A stretch of DNA of 64,000 nucleotides. Source: Eubacteriales bacterium. Its GTDB lineage: Bacteria; Bacillota; Clostridia; Peptostreptococcales; Anaerovoracaceae. Shown here in pieces: positions 44,453 to 52,231 of the stretch. Positions within the stretch are counted from its first letter, which is position 1, and each line of letters begins with the position of its first letter. The notes below the pieces were generated by a model. It was not told where the DNA came from, searched no databases, and saw only the letters and a program-made list of their open reading frames with translations. The stretch lies in assembly GCA_028693645.1 (NCBI GenBank), contig JAQUUY010000002.1, forward strand, positions 1-64,000, given 5' to 3'. Made by a program: the position numbers and the translations under genes.

Positions 44453-44890
44453 CTATTCCTCAATCTGCCATTCAGACTCACCGTATTTTATGAAATAGCA
44501 ACCATCTCTCTCAGTTAGATTTTTGCACAGCAAACTAAAACAAGCACGAGACAACTTTGTGTCCGCTTCCCAAAAGAGCGAAACATAGGGTATTTTATTT
44601 TTTATCATGATGTTGCCATTGCCAAGGGGCAAAGAAACTTCTCGCGTGTCATGCAGCTGCAATCGGAGATCACTTCCCTCTTCGCTTAATGAAACTGCAT
44701 AGAAAGGAACATCTTCTACCCTCACAAAATGCTTTTTGTTCTGATAGTCAATATAAAATACACCCTCCTCATCTTTTTTCAGATGAGAGACATACAATAG
44801 AAGGATCTCTTTTCTGCTTGCAAGAATGCCATCAACATACCATTCACCTTCATTATTGATATAAAAATCGGGGTTGCTCAAATACTCCAA
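44453..44890 (-). CDS. DUF1285-like protein
   Basis: This 145-residue soluble protein resembles DUF1285. It contains a DFYINNEGEWYVDG opening, a LYVSHLKKDEEGVFYIDY segment, and HFVRVEDVPFYAVSL. Function of the family is unknown. It is directly upstream of the dihydrouridine synthase, 10 bases apart, and probably co-transcribed with it. Confidence 0.65.
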   Translation of the reverse strand: MEYLSNPDFYINNEGEWYVDGILASRKEILLLYVSHLKKDEEGVFYIDYQNKKHFVRVEDVPFYAVSLSEEGSDLRLQLHDTREVSLPLGNGNIMIKNKIPYVSLFWEADTKLSRACFSLLCKNLTERDGCYFIKYGESEWQIEE

Positions 44891-44946
44891 GATTATTCCT
44901 CCGTTCCCTTGTGCTCATACTTTTTTCAAGAATATTGTAACATATC

Positions 44947-46011
44947 TCACCCAAGGCTACTTAACTTGATGGAAAGGTAGACAATATATGCTGTAACAAA
45001 AACAAATCCCGTTCTCCTTGAAATCCGGCTATAGAAAAAGGCGGGTAAAAATAGCAAGACGGAAGCACTTAGCATGACAAAAAGATCAAAAGAAATGTCC
45101 GCGCTGACCGTTATGGGATGAAGCAGGGCACTGATACCAAGAACAAAAAGAATATTAAAAATGTTGCTACCTATTATGTTGCCAACCGCGATGTCTGTTT
45201 CCTTTTTGTAAACAGCAACTAAACACGTTACCAGTTCTGGGAGTGATGTTCCAAAGGCCACAACAGTGATTCCGATAAACGTTTCGCTCAAACCGAGAAT
45301 GCTTGCGATTTGGACAGCGCCCTTTACAGCTAAATCTGCCCCCCCAATCAAGCACAGCAGCCCAATCAGGAACAAGGCTACCTGCTTCAGTAAAGATTCT
45401 TCTTTGCCGCTGATACTAAGCATATCGGTTTTTTCATCAGAGCCTTTTGCAATTGTATTTTCTTCACATATTTCTTCAAGTAGAACTGCTTCTTGATTAT
45501 CTACATACTCAAAAACTTCACTTTCAAATTCGCTAATAGGCACTTCTTTTTCAAAAGCTTTTTTTGATTTAACAAAAATGTATCCTAAAAATAGTACCAT
45601 TCCTGCCAAAAGAATAATTGCTTCAACCCTTGATAAGGAATAGGAAGTCATAAGCATAATGATTAAACAGAGTTGCACAAAGATAGATATCACGATTTCC
45701 CTTCTTGGGATCGAAGAATCGACTTCAAGGGGAAAGACTAACGCGGTAACGCCAATGACGATTGTAATATTTACAATACTGCTACCGATAACATCGCCCA
45801 AGGTAATCAAATTTTTCCCTTCGATTCCTGAGATTATTCCAATCGCAGCCTCCGGGGCACTTGTGCCGATGGCAATAATAAAAAGGCCGATGATAAATGC
45901 GGGGATTTTTAAGAGCTTCGCTATCTTTGAAGCCGCTTCAACCAAAACATTTGCACCTTTTACTAAAATAACAAGGCCAAGTCCCAACATTATATAATTC
46001 GTAGCACTCAC
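44947..46011 (-). CDS. Calcium/sodium antiporter, CaCA family
   Basis: This 354-residue YrbG-like exchanger has two inverted halves of about five helices. The first-half alpha repeat IGTSAPEAAIGIISG and the second-half FGTSLPELVTCLVA hold the acidic transport residues, and a charged cytoplasmic loop lies between (about 150-215). It would expel Ca2+ in exchange for Na+, or the reverse. The start is GTG with AGGGAG five bases ahead. It adds to the Na+-dependent set in this window. Confidence 0.9.
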   Translation of the reverse strand: MSATNYIMLGLGLVILVKGANVLVEAASKIAKLLKIPAFIIGLFIIAIGTSAPEAAIGIISGIEGKNLITLGDVIGSSIVNITIVIGVTALVFPLEVDSSIPRREIVISIFVQLCLIIMLMTSYSLSRVEAIILLAGMVLFLGYIFVKSKKAFEKEVPISEFESEVFEYVDNQEAVLLEEICEENTIAKGSDEKTDMLSISGKEESLLKQVALFLIGLLCLIGGADLAVKGAVQIASILGLSETFIGITVVAFGTSLPELVTCLVAVYKKETDIAVGNIIGSNIFNILFVLGISALLHPITVSADISFDLFVMLSASVLLFLPAFFYSRISRRTGFVFVTAYIVYLSIKLSSLG

Positions 46012-46090
46012 CTTCTCTCCCTCGTGTCATTCTGGAAATATTAGTTTTAATTATACTATTCTCTTTCAAAAAATGCCAAGCTTTTGGTTT

Positions 46091-47461
46091 TTAGGAGGCC
46101 ACGACAACAATCCCTGCCACCAAATAAAACACCGCGGCAAGGAGAAAAGGAACCGCGACAAGAGGCAATGCCGTCCGAGCATAGTCAACATTTTTTATTT
46201 GTGCAGAATAACAGGCCAAAGTAACTTCTGATCCAAAAAAGCAAAGACAACTGCTTGCAACAGTCGCTGAAATGATAGCTCCGGAGACCAAAAGCAGATC
46301 GCAATCCAACGCGCGCGCAACCGGAATGATGATAGGAAAGGAAATCGCGCAGATTCCCCAAAAATTCCCCGCGGCAAACCCAAGTGCCGATACAATCAAA
46401 AAAGTGATCACAGGCAAAAACGCCGGACCAACTCCTTTTTGTGCAACTCCGATGACAAAATCCGGCAAGCCAAGCAGGGCATTGATGTCACGCAACATAA
46501 ACGCTACAGTAACGATGCTGATGACCCCCATCATATCCTTGAACCCCGCCAAAGTCTTATCCAAATATTCACCGGCTGTCATCAATTTTTGAGGCAAATA
46601 GAAAATGGCACAAAAAAGCAGGCAAGCCAAGGTTCCATATAGGATTTCTCCACTGACAATGGTGATTCCGGTCATCAAGGTGATAGGGATTAAGAAATTG
46701 AGTACATTTCCTTTTTGCTCAGTCTTCCCCTCGCCTTGCAACTCACCCTCGATTTTTTCAGGAGTCATTGTATCTCCCGTTTCCTTTTGCGCCGATAATT
46801 CCCATACTTTTTTCATTGGCCCAAATTTCGGCAGAATATTGGCTGCATACAATGCCCCACAGAGTAAGGCAAGCAAGGGGTAAAACATATACGGAATCGT
46901 GTGGATAAAAGTAATCAAGCCCATCTCTTTTGTGCTTACACCGGTGGAGACGATTTGAGAAGTCATAAAAACACCCCAAGTAGAAATGGGGACGATGACA
47001 CAGAAGGCTGTTGCGGTGATTCCGCATAGAAAAGCGAGCATTTCGCGTGGAATTCGAAAGCGGTCTGTCGCATTACGCATGGCAGAACCGACGGTGAGAA
47101 TAGAAAGCCAATCATCAATAAAAATAACCATCCCGAAAAACCAAGTCGCAAGCAAAGTCGTTTTTGTTCCCTTGCAAAGCTTTGCTACAATGGTTGAAAA
47201 CCCATACAATCCTCCGGAAGCTTCAAAAAGCGCCACCAAACTTCCAAAGGATCCGCAAACCAACAGAAGCCATATCCACAGATCGCTACCGAGGACTCCA
47301 TATATCACATCAATCCATGGTTTTGCGAATCCTTTTCCGTACAAGATAAAAGCACCTACTAAGGTTCCCGCAAGCAAAGAGGCCGTCGTTCGTTTTGTGA
47401 CGAGAACCAAAACAGTCACTACTACCACCGGTAGCAAACTTAAATACCCGTAATGTTCCAT
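46091..47461 (-). CDS. NhaC-family antiporter, subgroup 2
   Basis: This 456-residue NhaC-like membrane protein has the motifs IFIDDWLSILTVGSAMR and ISTWGVFMTSQ, FGSEVTL, and PLVAVPF at the end. It resembles the 58.0-kb protein much more than the 12.7-kb nhaC; proteins of this subgroup may move organic cations or amino acids as well as Na+. The ATG at 47461 is chosen with GGAGGG eight bases before it; an upstream TTG (47467) is too close to that site. It lies 57 bases after uvsE. Confidence 0.85.
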   Translation of the reverse strand: MEHYGYLSLLPVVVVTVLVLVTKRTTASLLAGTLVGAFILYGKGFAKPWIDVIYGVLGSDLWIWLLLVCGSFGSLVALFEASGGLYGFSTIVAKLCKGTKTTLLATWFFGMVIFIDDWLSILTVGSAMRNATDRFRIPREMLAFLCGITATAFCVIVPISTWGVFMTSQIVSTGVSTKEMGLITFIHTIPYMFYPLLALLCGALYAANILPKFGPMKKVWELSAQKETGDTMTPEKIEGELQGEGKTEQKGNVLNFLIPITLMTGITIVSGEILYGTLACLLFCAIFYLPQKLMTAGEYLDKTLAGFKDMMGVISIVTVAFMLRDINALLGLPDFVIGVAQKGVGPAFLPVITFLIVSALGFAAGNFWGICAISFPIIIPVARALDCDLLLVSGAIISATVASSCLCFFGSEVTLACYSAQIKNVDYARTALPLVAVPFLLAAVFYLVAGIVVVAS

Positions 47462-47518
47462 GGCCAATTCCCTCCTTATTTATGCTTTTAAGGCACTCAA
47501 AGATGCTCCATGTTTTCA

Positions 47519-48772
47519 TTATAGCACTTCCATAAAGTAAAGCGAATCCAATAAGTACTTCTGTTGCCAAGTCTCTGCCAGATTCCAAAGCAAGCGTTTC
47601 ATGGCCTTTGTGGAACCGCCCTGACTCACCTTGTTTAGGTTTTGCTGAACGCGCAATCGAGTCTTCTCATCCGCCAATTCCCTGAAATAACCCCACACAT
47701 GCTGTGCGGCATTCACCGCATTTCCAGCTGTGACCGGAGTCTCCATCGCCTCATCAATCAATTGGTAAAACGCAGAGAGCGGATATGACGTCTTGTCTTT
47801 CAAAAGTTGCCTGATCTCATTATAACTATTTGGCGAACGTTCGAGGACCAAATATTTATAACGCTCCCATTCCTTTTCTAATCTTTGAATTTTCGGTGCG
47901 GCAATGGCATTAATACATTTTATCGCAGATAAATTTTTGTCCTTTACTTCCAACATGATGTCCATATCCTGTTGGGGCAGAGCGGAATAAAATTCTAAAA
48001 AATCATCAACAGCCAGTGTCGCAGAATGCGCACCGGCTCGTTTTTCTTTATCGGCTTGAGAGTAATGCAATTTGGGGACTCCGTCGCTTGCTTTCCAAGT
48101 CTCACTGCAACCATGAATCCATTCCGACACCGAACGGGAGTTGTCGCAATTCACTTGATGATGAAGGTTGTCAAACACAACGGGAATGCATTCGCTTTCG
48201 CCGATGCGAAGCACATCGGATATGGTATATTGACGATCGTCGTTTTCGATTACAAGTCGCTTTTGCACGTTTGCATCCAAACAATGGTATTGCTTAATAA
48301 AACGTTTCGTCGCAGCATCCTTATCTCCATAAACGCCCCCGATGTGAAGAATCAGTTTATGTTCTCCACCGAGCCCCATTGCATCCAAAAACCGCGTATG
48401 GTAATGCAAATCGTCGATTGCCCGCGCCACGACGGCTTCATCCGTTGAATTCAGTACGGTATATTGCCCCGGATGCATCGAAAGGCGAATGCCGTTTGCC
48501 ATTGCCTTTTGGCCGAGTTCCTGGAGTTTATCGCCGAATTCCTCCCACCAACGCAATGTGTTTACAGAGTGCGAGCCAAAGGGAATGATATCTGAGCTGA
48601 TACGAAACAGCTTGATGCCGTTTTGTATGTTATAGTCTACTATTCTGTTGAGCGATTCCAAGTTCGTTTCAATTATGCTTCTCAAAACATCAGGAGTCGC
48701 ATTTTTCATGCTGCAAGTCCTCTGTTTTGTGCCTGGGACGCCCACCGTCAGGCATGCGTAGCCAATATTCAT
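47519..48772 (-). CDS. uvsE: UV damage endonuclease UvsE with C-terminal DUF1722-like domain
   Basis: This 417-residue protein has the UvsE/UVDE TIM-barrel in residues 1-300: MNIGYACLTV, FRISSDIIPFGSH, LSMHPGQYTVLNS, LILHIGGVYGDK, LVIENDDR, and VFDNLHHQVN carry the metal ligands. The enzyme nicks DNA 5' to UV photoproducts. Beyond the usual ~300 residues is a ~115-residue helical end (YKYLVLER...YLLDSLYF) resembling DUF1722. GGGGG precedes the ATG. Nearby genes show no repair operon. Confidence 0.9.
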   Translation of the reverse strand: MNIGYACLTVGVPGTKQRTCSMKNATPDVLRSIIETNLESLNRIVDYNIQNGIKLFRISSDIIPFGSHSVNTLRWWEEFGDKLQELGQKAMANGIRLSMHPGQYTVLNSTDEAVVARAIDDLHYHTRFLDAMGLGGEHKLILHIGGVYGDKDAATKRFIKQYHCLDANVQKRLVIENDDRQYTISDVLRIGESECIPVVFDNLHHQVNCDNSRSVSEWIHGCSETWKASDGVPKLHYSQADKEKRAGAHSATLAVDDFLEFYSALPQQDMDIMLEVKDKNLSAIKCINAIAAPKIQRLEKEWERYKYLVLERSPNSYNEIRQLLKDKTSYPLSAFYQLIDEAMETPVTAGNAVNAAQHVWGYFRELADEKTRLRVQQNLNKVSQGGSTKAMKRLLWNLAETWQQKYLLDSLYFMEVL

Positions 48773-48827
48773 CTTTGAATCCCCCTGTTCATTCCACTAT
48801 TAGTGACACAAAAATCTATCAGAGAAT

Positions 48828-49832
48828 TTATAGAAACAAATAACTCAAGGCATTAAAAACATATCCGATTATGATAATTCCGACAGTCACAACGCCGAAA
48901 AATACCGCCAAAAGTTTGGCTTTAACTACCCTTTTCAGCATAATCATGGAGGGGAGAGACAAGGCCGTAACACCCATCATAAAGGACAGGACAGTGCCGA
49001 TTCCCACGCCTTTATAGACCAAGGCTTCTGCAATTGGAAGCGTTCCGAAGATATCGGCATACATTGGTACCCCAACTACTGTTGCAACAATGACCGAGTA
49101 CCATTTATCTTGGCCAAGGACAACGGAAATCACTTCTGCGGGAATCCAGTTATGGATTAAAGCGCCGATTCCAACTCCTACCAGAATATAAATCCAAACC
49201 TTTTTTACAATATCCCTTACTTGTTCCTTTGCAAAATCGATTCTGTCGTTTACTCTCAGTTCAGCCTGTTCCATTTCCAACATTGGATTATTAAAAACAA
49301 AAGGCTCTACATAGTTTTCCATTTTGGCCTTGCTTATAACGCTGCCCCCAATTACTGCAAGGACCAGACCCACAAGAACATAGGCAACCGCAATTTTCAT
49401 ATTGAATATACTGGCCAACAGAAGCATCGAAGCCAAGTCAACCAGCGGAGAGGAAATCAAGAACGAAAACGTCACGCCAATCGGAAGACCTGCATTCGTA
49501 AATCCAATGAAAAGCGGAATGGAAGAGCAGGAACAGAATGGAGTTATGGTTCCTAACAGCGCCGCAAGAACATTTGCCGAGGTGCCTTTATACCTTCCCA
49601 GTATTTTTTTTGTCCGTTCCGGTGGGAAAAAACTCTGTATATAGGATATCGTAAAAATCAAGACGGATAACAGGATAAAGATTTTCACGACGTCATAAAT
49701 AAAAAAGTGCAGACTGCCGCCAAGCCTTTCTGTCACATCAAGGCCAAACACATTTTCAACCAAATACTTAACCAAGTCCGACAGCCACTGCATTTTTAAA
49801 ACCTGACTGTTCAACCATTCAAAGATACCCAT
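48828..49832 (-). CDS. ArsP-type permease
   Basis: This 334-residue predicted permease of the ArsP/YraQ family has about eight helices. The cysteine-rich TPFCSCSSIPLFIGFTNAGLPIGVTFSFLISSPLVD stretch and GVPMYADIFGTLPIAEAL are conserved marks. Members export trivalent organoarsenicals or related metalloid species. It follows an ArsR-type repressor gene by 15 bases and is clearly in its operon. The exact substrate is inferred. Confidence 0.88.
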   Translation of the reverse strand: MGIFEWLNSQVLKMQWLSDLVKYLVENVFGLDVTERLGGSLHFFIYDVVKIFILLSVLIFTISYIQSFFPPERTKKILGRYKGTSANVLAALLGTITPFCSCSSIPLFIGFTNAGLPIGVTFSFLISSPLVDLASMLLLASIFNMKIAVAYVLVGLVLAVIGGSVISKAKMENYVEPFVFNNPMLEMEQAELRVNDRIDFAKEQVRDIVKKVWIYILVGVGIGALIHNWIPAEVISVVLGQDKWYSVIVATVVGVPMYADIFGTLPIAEALVYKGVGIGTVLSFMMGVTALSLPSMIMLKRVVKAKLLAVFFGVVTVGIIIIGYVFNALSYLFL

Positions 49833-49847
49833 ATCAAAGCTCCTCCT

Positions 49848-50198
49848 TTACTTGCAAGCACAACCACATTGATTCAGATATTGGATTTTATCCTTCAGTC
49901 CGTCTCTATCTGCGACAAGTTTCGGATAGGCTTCAATATCATGCATCGTATCTTTCAGCAAGTTTAACAAGATTTTGTTGTTTTGCTTCAACGCATAAAA
50001 AACATATTTTTCTTTTCTTTCGTCTTCTACTAAATTCAAATCTCTAAATTTAGAAAGGTTTTGTGATATTCTCGGTTGAGAAACACCTAATATCCCACTT
50101 AATTGGCAAACGCAAAGCTCTTCCTGATAGAGGAGAATCAACATTCTCAACCTCGTCTCATCTGATAGTAATTTAAATATATTGGTTAATTGATCCAC
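49848..50198 (-). CDS. arsR: ArsR/SmtB-family repressor
   Basis: This 116-residue winged-helix regulator has ELCVCQLSGILGVSQPRISQNLSKF, in which CVC sits in the DNA-recognition region as in ArsR-type As(III) sensors. A C-terminal CGCACK tail adds possible ligands. The GTG at 50198 is chosen: AGGAGG lies eight bases ahead, while an ATG 15 codons earlier (50243) has no ribosome site and overlaps the operator. It should repress its own operon with the ArsP-type permease until a metalloid binds. Confidence 0.88.
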   Translation of the reverse strand: MDQLTNIFKLLSDETRLRMLILLYQEELCVCQLSGILGVSQPRISQNLSKFRDLNLVEDERKEKYVFYALKQNNKILLNLLKDTMHDIEAYPKLVADRDGLKDKIQYLNQCGCACK

Positions 50199-50241
50199 TG
50201 CTGTTTCCTCCTTTGACAAGCAAGCTTTCGGTTTCTTTTTC

Positions 50242-50261
50242 ATATTACTATATGCTAATAT
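50242..50261. promoter_or_regulatory. Probable ArsR operator
   Basis: ATATTA-N8-TAATAT is a perfect 6-bp inverted repeat covering the predicted transcription start, a typical place for an ArsR site. Confidence 0.7.
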
Positions 50262-50267
50262 GATTAT

Positions 50268-50295
50268 ATTATATTCTGTTTTCGCCTTCTGTCAA
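50268..50295 (-). promoter_or_regulatory. Promoter of the arsR-arsP operon
   Basis: On the minus strand TTGACA (50295-50290) and TATAAT (50273-50268) are 16 bases apart, a near-perfect sigma-A promoter. Confidence 0.88.
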
Positions 50296-50302
50296 GCCCA
50301 AT

Positions 50303-50345
50303 AAAAAAGTTGTGGTATTCGATTTCTCAAACACCACAACTTTTT
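50303..50345 (-). terminator. Terminator of the ECF sigma / DUF4179 operon
   Basis: On the minus strand AAGTTGTGGT pairs with ACCACAACTT around a ~15-base loop, followed by TTTT. It lies 13 bases past the DUF4179 gene stop. Confidence 0.85.
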
Positions 50346-50357
50346 ATTACTTTCGCT

Positions 50358-51374
50358 TTACTTTGCAGTATAGTTTACTCCATCAAGTTGGATTCCTGAA
50401 TAGTTTTTTAAATCGACAAGCTCTGTAAAAGAACCAATCACCATTACTTCCTCGTCATCCTCTTGCGCCATTCCCCCCTGGTATCCAAGTTCTTCATCCA
50501 AAGTCCCGTCCTGGTTAATCAGTCTTACCTCTGCGAAGTCTGCCTCCATGCCTTCCACTTTGTAGTAGTATCCGATTGAGGACAACTCAACAAGTTCAAT
50601 TTCTGCTTCCTCCTCAGGATAAAGAGTAATCGCTTCCATGAATTCAGGAATATCAAATTGCATGCTTAACCCTTCAAATTCAATCGTTACAGGCTGTGAA
50701 AGATCTACGTTTTCAAGTTCAAAATCACAGCGATACGCTTTATAGTCCTTGTTTTTATTGTCATCGGTATACTGAAAAATTCCACTTGATCCCTGATTGG
50801 GATCCCCGCTTAGAAAAATAGGTTTTATCGTCATCGGAAAAACGTAATGTTTGTCAGTATTACTATTTATGATTCTTCGGCCTTCCTCTGTAAGAGCCTC
50901 CGTACTTACGACAAAAACACATTGGTACTTGTCCGCAACAATTCCCTCTATATTGAATTTGATGTTCTCATTTTGAACACTTTCAATCGTTTCTACTGTT
51001 CTTTCGCTGTAAATTTGGGTATCATTTCCCCAAAATCGCTGCAATCCATCCATATGTGAAGCTCCGACTGCCACAATGCTGCAAACCATGACGGCCGCAA
51101 TACAAAGCAACGCCCTTCTCATGTGCTTTTTGTTCTTCACTCGGGTAGGATTTCCTACAAGCATTTCTTTTCGTTCGTCCTCCCGCATTATTTCTGATTC
51201 TTCAATCCCCGCCTTTTCGAGTACCTTCCTCTTTAAGAGGAGTTCTTCATCGAGAGAAAGAGTCACCTTGTCTATTCCCGTTAAAAGAGTTTCCGTTTCC
51301 TGTAAAGTCAACTCATCCAAGCCATTTAGCAATTCAACAATATCGTCGGGGGTATTTTTTATATTTTTACTCAT
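50358..51374 (-). CDS. DUF4179-type membrane protein, probable anti-sigma factor
   Basis: This 338-residue protein has a cytoplasmic N-terminal region (about 1-80), one transmembrane helix (about 82-100) and an extracellular beta-rich domain of DUF4179 type. Proteins like this are encoded directly after ECF sigma genes and are presumed to hold the sigma factor. The ATG at 51374 (GGAGG eight to nine bases ahead) overlaps the end of the sigma gene by eight bases, so translation is coupled. Signal unknown. Confidence 0.82.
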   Translation of the reverse strand: MSKNIKNTPDDIVELLNGLDELTLQETETLLTGIDKVTLSLDEELLLKRKVLEKAGIEESEIMREDERKEMLVGNPTRVKNKKHMRRALLCIAAVMVCSIVAVGASHMDGLQRFWGNDTQIYSERTVETIESVQNENIKFNIEGIVADKYQCVFVVSTEALTEEGRRIINSNTDKHYVFPMTIKPIFLSGDPNQGSSGIFQYTDDNKNKDYKAYRCDFELENVDLSQPVTIEFEGLSMQFDIPEFMEAITLYPEEEAEIELVELSSIGYYYKVEGMEADFAEVRLINQDGTLDEELGYQGGMAQEDDEEVMVIGSFTELVDLKNYSGIQLDGVNYTAK

Positions 51375-51936
51375 TTTCAAGACCTCCCATACCATTTCTC
51401 AATTTCTTTAACGCTCTTTCGTAGCGTTTTTCTATTGTTTTCACCTTCATATCCAAATCAATGCTAATTTCTCGAAGAGTCTGCCCTAAATAGTGCTTTC
51501 TGATTAGAATTTCAGAGTCCGGAGATCCGAGAGCTTTGACCGAAGCAATCAATTTTTCTTTTTTCTCGGTCTCTAAAATTCCTTGCTCCACATTTTCATT
51601 TGCAATCAATATGTTTTGCAGGTTGTCATCATACAAAGAAATGTCTTCTTGTCTTTTCGTTTTTTTATGAAACAGATTAATTGCTCTCCGCTTCGTAAAT
51701 ACTGCTAAGAATCCTTTTATTGAACCCTTTTCTAAATCGAGTTTATAGCGATTACAATAAAATTCATAAAATACATCACACACGAATTCTTCGATATCCT
51801 CCTTGCTGCAGGTCCCTAAAAGTTTGCTGTATGCGATTTTATAGACAAAACCCAAATATCTATCTGTTAATTCAGCATATCCTTGTTGTGGGTCTCTATT
51901 TAAAAGAGCTGCAAGCTTTTCATCTGAATCATCCAT
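51367..51936 (-). CDS. ECF-type RNA polymerase sigma factor
   Basis: This 189-residue sigma-70-family factor has region 2 (YLGFVYKIAYSKLLG...KGFLAVFTKRRAINLFHKK) and region 4 (LRKHYLGQTLREISIDLDMKVKTIEKRYERALKKLR-like pattern with a helix-turn-helix). The ATG at 51936 has GAGGAGG nine bases before it; a start 12 codons earlier does not. It is coupled to the downstream DUF4179 gene, presumably its anti-sigma. Target genes are unknown. Confidence 0.9.
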   Translation of the reverse strand: MDDSDEKLAALLNRDPQQGYAELTDRYLGFVYKIAYSKLLGTCSKEDIEEFVCDVFYEFYCNRYKLDLEKGSIKGFLAVFTKRRAINLFHKKTKRQEDISLYDDNLQNILIANENVEQGILETEKKEKLIASVKALGSPDSEILIRKHYLGQTLREISIDLDMKVKTIEKRYERALKKLRNGMGGLENE

Positions 51937-52144
51937 CCAAAGTACCTCCTCATTTTTTCTAAGACGTCTCATCTATTACATTCAAATTTATTTTACCAAA
52001 CCCGACGTCTTTTGTTAAATATGCAAGGAACGTGAATCCTTCAAAATTGTCCTCACCCTTTCTATCATACACCAAATTTTTTCTCAAATGCCAGCTTGTC
52101 GATGGAACTGCTGTTTTGAAGCGCTTTTTATATAAACGAAACGA

Positions 52145-52173
52145 TTGAATTTTATTATAAAAAGTGTTATCAT
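52145..52173 (+). promoter_or_regulatory. Promoter of the ABC-F gene
   Basis: TTGAAT (52145-52150) and TATCAT (52168-52173, preceded by TG to make an extended -10) are 17 bases apart. The start of transcription would be near 52180. Confidence 0.65.
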
Positions 52174-52182
52174 ATTTATTCA

Positions 52183-52211
52183 AGAGCCTATCTATATTGG
52201 CTCTTTTTTTT
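52183..52211 (+). terminator. Terminator-like hairpin in the ABC-F leader
   Basis: AGAGCC (52183-52188) pairs with GGCTCT (52199-52204) around a 10-base loop, followed by a run of T. It lies 20 bases before the start codon of an ABC-F gene, a class often controlled by attenuation in response to ribosome-binding antibiotics. It may be an attenuator or a 5' stabiliser, since the nearest promoter starts almost on it. The rest of 51937-52231 holds nothing else clear. Confidence 0.5.
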
Positions 52212-52231
52212 ACGAAAAGAAAGGCAACAAC

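Noticed and set aside
51959-52183. A 74-codon minus-strand frame upstream of the ECF sigma gene
   Set aside because: It overlaps the region holding the ABC-F promoter, has no ribosome site and no recognisable family.
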